This document shows, piece after piece, positions 36,622-46,409 of a stretch of DNA of 64,000 bases (its first letter is position 1; each line of letters starts with the position of its first letter). The position numbers and the translations under genes are program-made. The stretch is taken from assembly GCF_007860095.1 (NCBI RefSeq), contig NZ_SJPT01000006.1:186001-250000 (forward strand). Reading direction: 5' to 3'. The notes under the pieces are model-generated. The model did no database searches. It saw only the letters and a list, made by a program, of their open reading frames with translations, and was not told the DNA's origin. The stretch comes from Novipirellula galeiformis. Lineage in GTDB: Bacteria > Planctomycetota > Planctomycetia > Pirellulales > Pirellulaceae.

Positions 36622-37926
36622 ATGACGCAAACGACAACAATGACTTTCGATCAAGCCGGTTTTGATTCCTTTCTGGCTTCGCAAAATGAGCCTGATTGGT
36701 TGACCGGACTCCGGCGTGATGCGTGGCAGCACTTCAGCGCGATGAACTGGCCCGATCGACGTCACGAAGAATGGATTCGCACGGACATTCGTGCCTTCCA
36801 AATCGGGAAATACGGATTACCCGCAACCGAAGCACGCCCGGTGCCAGCCAACGCACAACTGCTCAGTGGCGTTGACCTGGGTGGGGCGATTGAAACCGTT
36901 GATAGCTATATCGTCTCCGAAACCCTGGACGAAGAACTGGCTCAAAAAGGAGTCGTCTTTGGAAGCTTGGCGCGAATCTGCGCTGAGCATCCCGAATTAG
37001 TGCGACCGCACTTGTTCACGGCATTCGATCCCGACTACGACAAATTCGCGGCATTGCACGCGGCATTTTGGTCGGGAGGCCAATTTCTATATGTCCCACG
37101 CGGAGTGGTGCTCGACAAACCGTTGCATATCGGTTCAATGCTGACCGATGGCGGTACCGATACGACCCACACCTTGATTGTGCTTGATGAGGGCGCCGAA
37201 GCGACCGTGTTGCACGAATCCAATGGAGCGACCGAAGAGTCCGGTGGGTTGCAGATCGGAGCGGTCGAGGTGATCCAAAAAGCGAACTCACACCTTCGCT
37301 ACGTCAACCTACAAGAATGGGGGTACGGAACGTATCAATTTGGACACCAAAAAGCGTTGGTCGGAAAAGACGCGACGCTACAGTGGACGCTCGCCGCGAT
37401 GGGATCGCTGTTGTCAAAGGTGAATCAGTCGGTCGACTTGGTTGGCCCGGGTGCCAATAGCCAAGTCAACGGAGTGATGTTCACCCAACGTCGTCAACAC
37501 CTGGCCTACCACACCCTGCAACACCACCGCGCGCCAAGTTGCCATAGCGACTTTTTGTACAAGTCCGCCCAACAGGACAAGAGCCGCACGGTTTGGCGTG
37601 GCATGATCAAGGTCGATCCGATCGCCCAGAAGACCGATGGATATCAACGAAACGATAACCTCGTCTTATCGGAATCTTCGCGTGCCGACTCGATCCCAGG
37701 ACTCGAAATCGAAGCGGATGACGTTCGTTGTACTCACGGTAGCACGACCGCCAAGGTCGACGAAGAACAGATTTTCTACGCCCTTTGCCGTGGTTTCACC
37801 CGCAAGGAAGCGACACGGATGATCGTCAGTGGATTTTTCCAGCAGATTTTTGATCGCATCACGATTGAGAGCGTTCGCGATGCTCTAGGAGCTGCAATCG
37901 CACGCCAAGTTCGTGAATACGAATAG
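36622..37926 (+). CDS. sufD: SufD, Fe-S assembly subunit
   Basis: A protein of 434 residues homologous to SufB. Family motifs include FLYVPRGVVLDKPLHI, the VWRGMIKVDPIAQKTDGYQRN segment and HGSTTAKVDEEQIFYALCRG. It contributes the histidine and surface that close the SufB-SufD interface. ATG 36622 (MTQTTTMTFDQ) is preferred; the frame opens at a TTG at 36514, but that stretch (LIPPCGLLFIDPLQ) is not SufD-like. ATG 36640 is an alternative. Confidence 0.94.
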   Translation: MTQTTTMTFDQAGFDSFLASQNEPDWLTGLRRDAWQHFSAMNWPDRRHEEWIRTDIRAFQIGKYGLPATEARPVPANAQLLSGVDLGGAIETVDSYIVSETLDEELAQKGVVFGSLARICAEHPELVRPHLFTAFDPDYDKFAALHAAFWSGGQFLYVPRGVVLDKPLHIGSMLTDGGTDTTHTLIVLDEGAEATVLHESNGATEESGGLQIGAVEVIQKANSHLRYVNLQEWGYGTYQFGHQKALVGKDATLQWTLAAMGSLLSKVNQSVDLVGPGANSQVNGVMFTQRRQHLAYHTLQHHRAPSCHSDFLYKSAQQDKSRTVWRGMIKVDPIAQKTDGYQRNDNLVLSESSRADSIPGLEIEADDVRCTHGSTTAKVDEEQIFYALCRGFTRKEATRMIVSGFFQQIFDRITIESVRDALGAAIARQVREYE

Positions 37927-38038
37927 TCTACAAAATCCGCTGCGTCTGGTACAATTCGTGGCGGCTTGACGGCGCAAGACTGCTGATCAATTGTCCACCC
38001 GCTTGTTTAAAACTTTCTTCGAATAGGTAGCGATCCCC

Positions 38039-38359
38039 ATGGCATTGGCTGAAGACAAAGTTCGCGAAGCACTCAAACAGGTCATTGACCCTGAGCTTTA
38101 CGTGAACATTGTGGACCTCGGATTGATTTACGAAGTTCGCATCGGTGACGAGAAAGAAGATGGTCGTCACGATGTCGAAATCGACATGACGATGACCAGT
38201 CCGATGTGCCCAGCCGGCCCTCAGTTGGTCGCGGGAACCAAAGGGGCAGCCGAAGGGTTGGACGAAGTGGAGACGGCCGAAGTCAAGGTTGTCATGGATC
38301 CGCCTTGGTCACCTGACAAGATGACCGATGACGCGCGAGACCATCTTGGCATTTTCTAG
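38039..38359 (+). CDS. SufT/MIP18-like (DUF59) Fe-S assembly factor
   Basis: A small protein of 106 residues of the DUF59 family. The motifs IDPELYVNIVDLGLIYEV and MTSPMCPAGPQ, with the conserved cysteine, are diagnostic. Members help deliver iron-sulfur clusters to apoproteins; in suf operons they are called SufT. AGGTAG lies about 10 bases before the ATG. It closes the suf set, 112 bases after sufD. The related PaaD of phenylacetate pathways is less likely in this context. Confidence 0.9.
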   Translation: MALAEDKVREALKQVIDPELYVNIVDLGLIYEVRIGDEKEDGRHDVEIDMTMTSPMCPAGPQLVAGTKGAAEGLDEVETAEVKVVMDPPWSPDKMTDDARDHLGIF

Positions 38360-38484
38360 TCGATCGAGCGAGCAGCGAGCCTACGGTTTCCATCCTCATC
38401 GGGCGGTGCATCTCCGATGCGTTGTCGCGATAGGGCCGAAATCGTCTCCCTCTCATTGATCACGCCACTCATCCGAGCATTAGC

Positions 38485-39507
38485 ATGCGAATTTTTGTGG
38501 GCGAGTTTGTCAGCGGTGGCGGTCTCGCGGAAAAAGATATCCATAAAATCCCAGCCTCGTTGCGCCACGAGGGGGCCGCAATGCTGCGCTCAATCGTAAG
38601 CGATCTTTCAGAGTTTGCGAGCGTTACGGTCCCATTGGATCCCCGTTTCGACATCGAAGTGGATGCGACGGAAATTGTTCCGATGCGTGCCAATGATTCG
38701 TTTTACGGCCAATGGGTCTCGGCTGCTGAGAACTGTGATGCCGCATTGATTGTCGCACCCGAAAGCGATGGGATCTTGGCGAAGTCCGTCGCGATGCTTC
38801 GCGCCGGAGGCATTGACGTGGTTGCGGGCAGCGGCGATTTCCTGCGCGTGGCCAGCGACAAAATGCAGACCGCAAAGTGCTTGTTGGCGGCCGGAGTCGC
38901 ACACCCGCTGTTCGTCACCGTGGCAGATGATCGCTACGAACAAGAACTGCAGCAATTCGATCGTTTTGTGCTGAAGCCACGCGATGGGTGTGGAACGCAG
39001 AAAATTCGCACCTTTGACTCCTACGACGAAGCACGGGCGGAGTTGACCGATAACCTGATCCTACAACCTTGGATGCCGGGTCGTGCGGTCTCGATTGCGC
39101 TGATTGCATCGGGTACCCAGTTGACGCTGTTGCCCGCCGTCAGCCAGGACCTCGACCGCAATACTTGCGAATACGCTGGAGGCCAAGGCCCCTTGGACGG
39201 CGAGTCCCAGCGACGCGCCGCGGTATTGGCCTCACGCGCGATCGCTGCGATGCCTCCCACCGCGCGGGGATTCGTTGGCCTCGATTTGCTGCTGGGCAAC
39301 TATTCCAGTGAAGACTATGTCATCGAGATCAATTCTCGTTTGACGACATCTTATGTGGGATTGCGTCAGATCATTCATGGCAACCTGGCGGCTCGCTTGT
39401 TTGAGTTAGAAACGGGCCCCGTCTCTTGCAATGCTGCGGTGGACTCCGTGCGTTGGACTCCATCGGGAACCGTTTGGATCAACGACTTGGTGACGGAGCA
39501 AGCGTGA
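38485..39507 (+). CDS. ATP-grasp ligase, MfnD-like (tyramine-glutamate ligase)
   Basis: A protein of 340 residues. The N-terminus MRIFVGEFVSGGGL and the later ATP-grasp elements (SDKMQTAKCLLAAGVAHP, FVLKPRDGCGTQKI, LQPWMPGRAVSI, VEIN-like VIEINSRLTTSY) match the ligase family that includes archaeal MfnD, which joins glutamate to tyramine in methanofuran synthesis. The next two genes match MfnF and MfnE, which strengthens the assignment. The stop overlaps the next start in a GTGA junction. Function in planctomycetes is inferred from archaeal and methylotroph homologs. Confidence 0.85.
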   Translation: MRIFVGEFVSGGGLAEKDIHKIPASLRHEGAAMLRSIVSDLSEFASVTVPLDPRFDIEVDATEIVPMRANDSFYGQWVSAAENCDAALIVAPESDGILAKSVAMLRAGGIDVVAGSGDFLRVASDKMQTAKCLLAAGVAHPLFVTVADDRYEQELQQFDRFVLKPRDGCGTQKIRTFDSYDEARAELTDNLILQPWMPGRAVSIALIASGTQLTLLPAVSQDLDRNTCEYAGGQGPLDGESQRRAAVLASRAIAAMPPTARGFVGLDLLLGNYSSEDYVIEINSRLTTSYVGLRQIIHGNLAARLFELETGPVSCNAAVDSVRWTPSGTVWINDLVTEQA

Positions 39508-40526
39508 TCGTCGGGGTCGACATCGGCGGCGCCAACCTTAAATTTGCGGACGAATCCCAACGTGCCCGATCGCGTTTCTTCCCAATTTGGCGGCAGCCCG
39601 AATTGTTGAAGGATGCACTTCGCGAATCACTGGCGGCCTTTCCCGAGGTGACTGCGCTCGCCATCGTGATGACCGGCGAGTTGGCGGATTGCTTTGTTGA
39701 TCGCGCTGAGGGAGTCGATCACATCACCGCCCATGTTCATCAAGCCGCCGCCCAGCTCGGCATCAAATCCTGTTACTTCTACGGTGTCGACGGAGCGTTT
39801 CGCCAACGCGTCGGGGTCGAGGACGTTGACTTGTTAGCAGCCGCCAATTGGCACGCATTGGCGAGCTTTGTTGGACGGACGATTACGGCCGATGCGTTAT
39901 TGATTGACGTCGGTTCCACCACCACCGATATCGTTCCGATTCGCGATCGAGTCGTCGCTACCAAAGCAATGACGGACTACGACCGTTTAGGCGAAGGGTC
40001 GCTTGCCTATATCGGTTGCCAACGCACACCGGTTTGTGCGCTGTGTTCGTCGCTGCGGTTTCAAGACCGTTCGGTTCCGGTCATGAACGAAGTGTTTGCT
40101 ACGATCGATGACGCGCGAATCGTACTTGGGTTCGAGCTAGAGTCGCCAACGGATTTCCAAACCGCGGACGGCAAACCACGCACCAAAGAATTCGCCGCAA
40201 ATCGGTTGGCGAGAATGCTCGGACTCGATCGCCGCCGTGTCTCGCTGCAGCAAGCGACTCACATTGCCGACCAAGTCATTCACGCCGCTCGAGAGAGGAT
40301 CGCGGACTCAATCCAACGCTTACTCGCAACGCAGTCGTTTAGGCCCCAGGCGTATGTGATCAGCGGTCATGGAAACGATCTCTTAAGATTGCCTGATGAT
40401 CAGGAGGTGATTTCCTTGGCTGAGCGTTTGGGACCCGATGTCTCTCGATGCGCTCCTTCGTATGCGGTCGCAATGCAGCTAAGCCACGGTTTTGATCAAC
40501 GACCTACGGCCCCCTTCCATGCGTAG
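39504..40526 (+). CDS. MfnF-like H4MPT-linked C1 pathway protein (hydantoinase/oxoprolinase-like)
   Basis: A protein of 340 residues from a GTG start, beginning VGVDIGGANLKFAD and containing LLIDVGSTTTDIVPI, the ASKHA-fold phosphate motifs. The family is annotated as the H4MPT-linked C1 transfer pathway protein and includes archaeal MfnF, which condenses tyramine-glutamate with aminomethylfuran phosphate. A cysteine pair (CQRTPVCALC) lies mid-protein. The GTG at 39504 overlaps the previous stop by four bases and has GGAG five bases upstream; the longer frame from 39426 lies inside the ligase gene. Confidence 0.88.
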   Translation: MIVGVDIGGANLKFADESQRARSRFFPIWRQPELLKDALRESLAAFPEVTALAIVMTGELADCFVDRAEGVDHITAHVHQAAAQLGIKSCYFYGVDGAFRQRVGVEDVDLLAAANWHALASFVGRTITADALLIDVGSTTTDIVPIRDRVVATKAMTDYDRLGEGSLAYIGCQRTPVCALCSSLRFQDRSVPVMNEVFATIDDARIVLGFELESPTDFQTADGKPRTKEFAANRLARMLGLDRRRVSLQQATHIADQVIHAARERIADSIQRLLATQSFRPQAYVISGHGNDLLRLPDDQEVISLAERLGPDVSRCAPSYAVAMQLSHGFDQRPTAPFHA

Positions 40527-40535
40527 AGCCATTCC

Positions 40536-41123
40536 ATGCGACGAGTGATCAAAATCGGTGGTAGCCTGATGACGCATGAGGACTTGGTCGAGCAGTTACC
40601 GCGATGGCTCGATGCGATTGCCCAAGAGGATCGTTGCGATGCGGGGCCGACCGAAACTCTGTTGATCGTCGGTGGCGGCAATTTGATTGAAGCCATTCGC
40701 GAATGGGATCGTCTGCGACCTTCAGATCTCGTGAAGACACACTGGCGATGCATCGAATTGCTGCAGCACACGTTTGAAATCATTGGGGAATGGTTCCCAT
40801 CATGGCCGCAAATCGATTCGCGACATGGCTTTGATGACACCCTCAAAAATGGATTCTCCAACACCGTGCCAACGCTGGTGGCGGTCCGCAGCTTCTACAC
40901 TCCCGAGCATGACGGTGGGTTGCCGCAAGATTGGCGAACCACTAGCGATTCGTTAGCAGGAATGCTTGCCAATGAATCAGCCGCCGACGAATTGGTTTTA
41001 CTGAAGTCGTGTGTGATTGATCCCACATGGAACATTGCGGAGATGGTGGATCGCGGCGTGGTTGACCCTGCTTTTTGCCTCTTCACCAATCATCCGTGGA
41101 AGCTGCGCGTCGTGTCGTTTTGA
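40536..41123 (+). CDS. MfnE-like amino acid kinase family protein
   Basis: A protein of 195 residues starting VIKIGGSLM, with LLIVGGGNLIEAIREWDRL and DELVLLKSCVI. These are the phosphate- and nucleotide-binding motifs of the amino acid kinase fold. It is short for the fold and matches the size and motifs of MfnE, which phosphorylates aminomethylfuran in methanofuran synthesis. It follows the MfnF-like gene by nine bases and is the last gene of the run. Confidence 0.83.
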   Translation: MRRVIKIGGSLMTHEDLVEQLPRWLDAIAQEDRCDAGPTETLLIVGGGNLIEAIREWDRLRPSDLVKTHWRCIELLQHTFEIIGEWFPSWPQIDSRHGFDDTLKNGFSNTVPTLVAVRSFYTPEHDGGLPQDWRTTSDSLAGMLANESAADELVLLKSCVIDPTWNIAEMVDRGVVDPAFCLFTNHPWKLRVVSF

Positions 41124-41261
41124 GCTTCACGGCCGTGGCGCCAACCCGCCAAGGCTTGCGGCGTAAACCGCTTCACCAAACAATGACCGTTGCGGAGCTT
41201 CCCTCCCCTGAGGAATGATTCAAAAACAACCTCCTCCTCCCCTTTCAGAATCGCGAGATTG

Positions 41262-41672
41262 ATGATGCCCGATTTCAACGAATTGACTCCCGAAGAAGCC
41301 TACGTTTTGCTGCAAAAAGGAACGGAGCGTCCTGGGACCGGTAAATTACTTGATACCGAAGCCGAGGGAACCTACATCTGCCGCCGCTGCAATGCGCCGC
41401 TGTATCGCTCGGAAGACAAATTCCATTCGGGTTGCGGGTGGCCCAGCTTCGATGATGAAATCGAAGGTGCCGTACGACACGAAACCGATGCCGACGGACG
41501 CCGCACCGAGATTCTATGTCAAAATTGTGGCGGTCACCTTGGCCACGTCTTTCAAGGTGAACGATTGACGGAGAAGAACACTCGGCACTGCGTCAACTCG
41601 CTATCGATGCGTTTCATCGATGCCCACCAAGAGGTCCCTGCAACAATCAAAGCTGATGACGGGCGTGCCTAG
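41262..41672 (+). CDS. msrB: Peptide-methionine (R)-S-oxide reductase
   Basis: A protein of 136 residues. It has both zinc CxxC pairs (CRRCNAPL and [12 protein letters not shown]), the substrate motif [10 protein letters not shown] and the catalytic cysteine in [11 protein letters not shown]. MsrB repairs the R form of methionine sulfoxide in proteins. Two adjacent ATGs at 41262 and 41265 are the likely start; a frame opening at 41190 adds a non-conserved leader. No signal peptide is seen, so it is probably cytoplasmic. Confidence 0.95.
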   Translation: MMPDFNELTPEEAYVLLQKGTERPGTGKLLDTEAEGTYICRRCNAPLYRSEDKFHSGCGWPSFDDEIEGAVRHETDADGRRTEILCQNCGGHLGHVFQGERLTEKNTRHCVNSLSMRFIDAHQEVPATIKADDGRA

Positions 41673-41779
41673 CGAAGGACTTGCCAAGCGGCGGCGTCGC
41701 TGTCACGCGGCGCGTCTGTCAAGCAACGGGCGCACCTGATGAGGAGCGGGTTCGACATCCGCGGAAATTGAATCGCCCA

Positions 41780-43612
41780 TCAATCGGCTTCGGATTTTAA
41801 AAGCAGCCGAGCGCGGATGCGGTTACCGTGTTCCTGGATGTCACCCGAGGTCTTATAGAGTTCGACGGCTTGCTCTTGTTCATCGAGATGTTCGATCGTC
41901 CGGCCCAGGTTGTAGCGAGCCGCGGGGACCCAATGCGACAATTGCGAATCATCGAGAACGCGTTTTCGAAACCACGTTTCGGCGGTGTCGTAACGGCCGT
42001 CGTCATACTGAATCAAACTTAACCAATAGGTTGCCGTCTGCTTGCCCAGCCGGATCATGTTTTGAGCTTGTTGTACTTGTCGATCATAGAGCTCGGTAGG
42101 CATCCCCAGTTCTCGCCGAATACCGTAGGCCATTTGAAGGTTAACGTCGATCCGTAGATCCGCGATCTCAAATTCCGGTTTGCGTTGGCTTAAGTAAAGC
42201 GGTCTCGCACCTTCAATATGATTTTCATCGTCGCTGTCGAACTCTCCGTGTAGATGCCGCCAACGGGCCAAGGAAAACAAACGAGACGACTCGACATTCG
42301 CATCCATGATCGCCCAACGCGAGTAGTACCAAAACCCGAGCATGGGATCACGCTGCGCAGCCTGCTCAAGCGCCGTGTGATAGACCTCAGCAAGCAGCGG
42401 CACGTCCCAGATGCGGACGCCGGCGATACCGGAGGCCGCGTCAAGCTTGTGGGCAATTTCGTCAACGTCACTGTAGACGGTCATCCGCCGATCGCCGGTC
42501 AGCCGCGACTCTAAATGCTGCATCCGTGAACTCATCCCAACCGGCAACACATTCAGCAGTGCAATATTTTGCTGAACCTCTTGTTTGCTAAACGGGTAAT
42601 CAAAAAATCCGGGGATATTCAATCGACGCATCACCGAAGCATCGGTACGCGCGTCGGCCAACGTGGCAATTCCCACTTGATTCGGTCCCGGCACAAAAAC
42701 CCCCAGTGCCGGTTCGAACAGGTAAACGTCGGAACCGATCAAAACGCCAACCGCCCAAGGAGCAAGTTCACCGGTCTCCGCCGAAGGAACGGCCAAAAGT
42801 GCGGCGGTGACCCCCGCTTGTCGACATAATTGAGTAAACACCCCGGTCCGCTGGAGTGCGTCTCCGGTTCCGCGCCAAACCGTCTCGTAATCGGTTTGGC
42901 GATAACCGGCACCTTGAAAAACCATCCCCAGTGGCATTTCGGGAGGGGTGAGTTGCATTCCTGGGGTCGCCATGAACGGCTCAAGTGCGACGTTGCGCAC
43001 TGTCCAGTCAAAGAAACGACATGCGCTACGCAACTGATTCGCGTGGCTTTCCCCGAGTTTGGTTTGTTGTTCGGCCAACCAATTTTCCAGCAGCGGATCG
43101 TCGCTTCGCGGAGAATCGATCCACTTTGCAATCGCGCCAAACAAATAGGCGTCGCGCAAATGGCTGATATCCGAACGCACAAAGCGATCGCTCAAAAGAA
43201 GCTCATCACGACTCGCTACGGGCAACCGATCGGCAATCGTTTTAAAGAGTGCTGGCTTCGTCGCTTGCTCAGGCAACGGTGCCGATTCGAGCCAGCGATT
43301 CAAATGGTAGCTGATTTGACGCTGTGACTCATCTGGATTCAGTTCGATCAAGCGGGTCAACAAACGGTGGACTTCGCCAAGATGGTCCTGCTTGGTTTCG
43401 GTTTGCAAGCGAGCTTGTCGCTGAACCTGGATCTCTTTGACGACCGACGCATCGTCGCCACACCCCGCGACGCCCAGCAGCACTGTGCCCAACAGCACTG
43501 TGCCCAACAGCACCGTGCCCAGCAGCCCTAACGATGTCGCGTCTGAATGCACGGCCCAGAGGGTGAACGGGAGAGTTCTGGATCGCAGAGGCGAGCGATT
43601 TCGTGAGGCCAT
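41780..43612 (-). CDS. Predicted lipoprotein with TPR-like C-terminus
   Basis: An unrecognised protein of 610 residues. The leader ends in LLGVAGCGDD, a lipobox, and its hydrophobic core is built from LLGTV repeats. The middle contains a domain with VFTQLCRQAGVTAALLAVP and VGVLIGSDVYLFEPALGVFV, a layout like transglutaminase-type cysteine/acid regions. The C-terminus (YWLSLIQYDDGRYDTAETWF, AARYNLGRTIEHLDEQEQAV) looks like TPR repeats. ATG 43612 is preferred to TTG 43627. The gene begins 24 bases after kdsA ends on the same strand and is likely cotranscribed. Function unknown. Confidence 0.8.
   Translation of the reverse strand: MASRNRSPLRSRTLPFTLWAVHSDATSLGLLGTVLLGTVLLGTVLLGVAGCGDDASVVKEIQVQRQARLQTETKQDHLGEVHRLLTRLIELNPDESQRQISYHLNRWLESAPLPEQATKPALFKTIADRLPVASRDELLLSDRFVRSDISHLRDAYLFGAIAKWIDSPRSDDPLLENWLAEQQTKLGESHANQLRSACRFFDWTVRNVALEPFMATPGMQLTPPEMPLGMVFQGAGYRQTDYETVWRGTGDALQRTGVFTQLCRQAGVTAALLAVPSAETGELAPWAVGVLIGSDVYLFEPALGVFVPGPNQVGIATLADARTDASVMRRLNIPGFFDYPFSKQEVQQNIALLNVLPVGMSSRMQHLESRLTGDRRMTVYSDVDEIAHKLDAASGIAGVRIWDVPLLAEVYHTALEQAAQRDPMLGFWYYSRWAIMDANVESSRLFSLARWRHLHGEFDSDDENHIEGARPLYLSQRKPEFEIADLRIDVNLQMAYGIRRELGMPTELYDRQVQQAQNMIRLGKQTATYWLSLIQYDDGRYDTAETWFRKRVLDDSQLSHWVPAARYNLGRTIEHLDEQEQAVELYKTSGDIQEHGNRIRARLLLKSEAD
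43478..43522 (-). repeat. 15-bp tandem repeat inside a signal peptide
   Basis: Three units of CAGCACTGTGCCCAA (plus-strand reading; the last has two changes) encode LLGTV repeats in the hydrophobic core of the lipoprotein leader. Confidence 0.88.
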
Positions 43613-43635
43613 AGGAGTATCGAGCAAGGGATGCG

Positions 43636-44490
43636 TCAGGCCATGATTTCACCACAGGCTGCACGGAGCCTGAGCAAACGATCCACCATTGGCTCAAAAG
43701 CGTCCAAAGGAATCATATTTGGCCCGTCACTGGGCGAAGTTTCGGGATCAGGATGCGTCTCAAAAAAGACCGCGTCGATACCGATTGCTACGGCCGCACG
43801 CGCCAATGGTTCGACCATTTCTCGATTTCCGCCCGTCGCCCCGCCCAAACCTCCCGGTCGCTGGACGCTGTGGGTGGCATCAAACACCACCGGCACCCCA
43901 AGCGACCGCATGATCGGCAACGATTGCATGTCATTGACCAAGCGTCCGTAGCCGAAGAACGTACCGCGTTCGCAAAGCATCACTCCGCCGGTGCCGCTGG
44001 CGTGCACCTTTTCGACGACGTATTGCATGTCTTCGGGAGCCATGAACTGCCCCTTTTTCACGTTCAGGGGGCGTCCGGTCTTGGCCGCAGCGACAACGAG
44101 ATCGGTTTGCCGGGCCAAAAAAGCCGGGATTTGAAGCAGTGCACAAACGCTGGCGACCGCCTCGGCTTGATCCGGCAGATGGACGTCGGTCGTGACCGGC
44201 AAGCCACAGTAACGGTGAACCTCTTCGAGCATCCGCAGCCCCTCTTGGAGCCCCGGGCCCCGTTTTGCACTGACGCTAGTCCGGTTCGCTTTGTCAAAGG
44301 AGGCCTTAAAGACCACGTTGACGTCCGCTCGCTCGTTGATGGCGGCCAATCGATCGGCGATCGAAAACGCCAAATCCTGGCTCTGCAAGACACAGGGTCC
44401 CGCGATCAGCAGCAAGGGCTGCTGAGGTCCGCAGGCGTAAGGGCCAACCGTGACGGTGGCGACGTGATGGGTTTGCGATGGAGTGCTCAT
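43636..44490 (-). CDS. kdsA: 3-deoxy-8-phosphooctulonate (KDO8P) synthase
   Basis: A protein of 284 residues, the usual size. It condenses phosphoenolpyruvate with arabinose 5-phosphate for lipopolysaccharide core synthesis. Motifs include [50 protein letters not shown] and [17 protein letters not shown] 44490 (MSTPSQTHH) sits right after GATGAGGGG; the longer frame overlaps the upstream kinase gene. It lies between a lipid-kinase gene and a lipoprotein gene on the same strand. Its presence supports a lipopolysaccharide-bearing outer membrane. Confidence 0.96.
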   Translation of the reverse strand: MSTPSQTHHVATVTVGPYACGPQQPLLLIAGPCVLQSQDLAFSIADRLAAINERADVNVVFKASFDKANRTSVSAKRGPGLQEGLRMLEEVHRYCGLPVTTDVHLPDQAEAVASVCALLQIPAFLARQTDLVVAAAKTGRPLNVKKGQFMAPEDMQYVVEKVHASGTGGVMLCERGTFFGYGRLVNDMQSLPIMRSLGVPVVFDATHSVQRPGGLGGATGGNREMVEPLARAAVAIGIDAVFFETHPDPETSPSDGPNMIPLDAFEPMVDRLLRLRAACGEIMA

Positions 44491-44507
44491 CCCCTCATCA
44501 TCGGCAA

Positions 44508-45515
44508 TCAAGATTGATTCGACAATCGCCCCGAAAAAGTTGTTCCGACCGGCAACCGCAGACAAACCCGCCCCGGCAACGTCTCGATCTTCAATGGCAA
44601 TCGCCCCACATAGTCACCGTCCAATTGATAGGGCACTCGCGTTGGAGCCGAAAGAAAGACCCGACTCGCTCGCCGCCGCGTGACGTCGGTAAAACCGAGA
44701 TGCCGCCGCATCAAAATGCCGGCAACGTAGCGAAGCCCACTCCACAATGTTCCTTGCTCAAACGTGATCACGTCGAGCAAATGATCGTCTCCCACGGCAT
44801 CGGGCTCGATGTGCAGTCCACCGCCATAGCAGGGAAAATTAAAAATCATGGCCCAACACGGTTGCCACGAGGATGACGACGATTCGGTCGCACCGGGGTC
44901 GCCCTCGCTAAGCGGATCGCGCGCAACCTGATCGCACTCGATACGCAAATCAATCTTGGGGAATCGATAGCGCGCGATCCCACGCAGGATCGGCCGCAGG
45001 TAACTCAGTCGGTGAATGTGCCCCCGTCTTCGTAAATGCACATCCCGAACCACCTCGGCATCAAACCCACATGTTGCCATCACCAAGAACAAACGCCCGT
45101 TTGCCGAACCGGCATCGATCCGGTGGTCGCATCCGTCGGCGATGGTCTGGAAAACCTGTTCCGCGTCGGCCGAGTAGCCGAAGTGTCGCGCCAGCAGATT
45201 TTCGGTTCCCATCGGCATCGGAACGATCGGAATTTCGGGAGTGGCAAGATCCGCTAACAAGCTAACCGTACCATCACCGCCACAGGCAACGATCACGAGT
45301 CGCTGATTCTCAGCCGATTGGAATCGATCGATACGCTCTCGAATCGTGGCAAGCGAATCGGTCTGGGTCGCCAAGTATCCCGCTTGCGTTAACCGCTCGA
45401 GGAGGATGGGAACCTGTTCGCGAGCTTGTCCACGTCCCGCCTTGGGGCTGGTGCAAATCAGCACCGTGATGGGTTGGGAGCCGGCATTCCGCGATTGGTT
45501 TGGCGTCAAACTCAT
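44508..45515 (-). CDS. Diacylglycerol kinase-family lipid kinase
   Basis: A protein of 335 residues. The DAGK catalytic motif [12 protein letters not shown] and the following [15 protein letters not shown] are clear; the C-terminal half carries [19 protein letters not shown] and the late QLDGDYVG motif typical of the YegS/DgkB group. It would phosphorylate diacylglycerol or a sphingoid-type lipid at the membrane. It ends 17 bases before kdsA starts, so the two are likely one operon with an envelope-lipid theme. Confidence 0.92.
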   Translation of the reverse strand: MSLTPNQSRNAGSQPITVLICTSPKAGRGQAREQVPILLERLTQAGYLATQTDSLATIRERIDRFQSAENQRLVIVACGGDGTVSLLADLATPEIPIVPMPMGTENLLARHFGYSADAEQVFQTIADGCDHRIDAGSANGRLFLVMATCGFDAEVVRDVHLRRRGHIHRLSYLRPILRGIARYRFPKIDLRIECDQVARDPLSEGDPGATESSSSSWQPCWAMIFNFPCYGGGLHIEPDAVGDDHLLDVITFEQGTLWSGLRYVAGILMRRHLGFTDVTRRRASRVFLSAPTRVPYQLDGDYVGRLPLKIETLPGRVCLRLPVGTTFSGRLSNQS

Positions 45516-45723
45516 ATTTTCTCAAAACGGGGGATCGGGTCACGTTTTGTAACCTATCGTTTTAATGATCGGGTGGTCAGAAAGCTGCGCAAAGCGATTC
45601 CTGCCATCAAGATCGACCTAAATGTTACGAGCCCCTCGGACGCGATCATTGCGCATGATTTCTAACCGTGGTGCCCCGAAAACTTAATTTCGATTTCCCC
45701 ATCCCCCCGCGAGAGAATAGGCC

Positions 45724-46203
45724 GTGAGCTTCCTTCGTCGATACTGGGCAGCCGGATTGATCTTAGCCATCGTCGTCGTTCACGCGTCCGTGATTGGGTA
45801 TGTACGCAGCCGCGTGGCTCGCTTGCAAACGGCGGAGTCCAACACCGTCGACATGGGACGGTATCGCTTCCAAAACGCCGCGGACAAATCGCGAGTCTAT
45901 CAATTCCAACTGCATGCGGTCCTCGACCCCCTGCGTCGACAGGTCGGTCGAGATCGGATTTCCCAGCAACAGATGGAAATCCACGAAGAGACCGAACTGC
46001 TACTGCGGCAAGTCGAAACCGCTTGGTTGCAAGACCCCGAACAGAGCCAAATACGCGACCGGATGATGGAAATCGTCGGCAAACACCTCGACGAACCGAT
46101 CGTCCAACGTCTGTTGATCACCGATTGGTTGGAATTACCGGTGCCTTCGTCTCGAATCGATATCGAGCCGTCGGCTGCCCTACGGATCTCTCAGAATCCG
46201 TAA
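45724..46203 (+). CDS. Hypothetical membrane-anchored protein
   Basis: A GTG-initiated frame of 159 residues. One N-terminal helix (WAAGLILAIVVVHASVIGYV) is followed by an extracytoplasmic region: GRYRFQNAADKSRVYQFQLHAVLDP, then a helical stretch (IHEETELLLRQVETAWL) and DRMMEIVGKHLDEPIVQRLLITDW. The layout of one helix plus an alpha/beta domain is loosely like FliL, but no diagnostic motif supports that, and no flagellar genes lie nearby. Function unknown. Confidence 0.65.
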   Translation: MSFLRRYWAAGLILAIVVVHASVIGYVRSRVARLQTAESNTVDMGRYRFQNAADKSRVYQFQLHAVLDPLRRQVGRDRISQQQMEIHEETELLLRQVETAWLQDPEQSQIRDRMMEIVGKHLDEPIVQRLLITDWLELPVPSSRIDIEPSAALRISQNP

Positions 46204-46409
46204 GTCGGCAATGCCGATCCGCTGCGAGATCTCGATAAACGAGGCTTGTCCCAAAGTGACGCGTCTCTCCCCGCGCCCGGAACGGGCCCAAAAAAAGTAG
46301 CTACGTTCACCAGAACGTGGCCCACCGCGAACGCGACGGCAGCGACATCAATGATGAAAATGTCTTAGCCGATGACGACTGACATCACTGCCTAACCAAA
46401 GCGTTGTGT

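Noticed and set aside
43753-44517. 254-codon plus-strand frame opposite kdsA
   Set aside because: A shadow of kdsA, which has all KDO8P synthase motifs.
45724-46203. FliL-like flagellar protein
   Set aside because: Only the single-helix layout is similar; no FliL motif and no flagellar neighbours.
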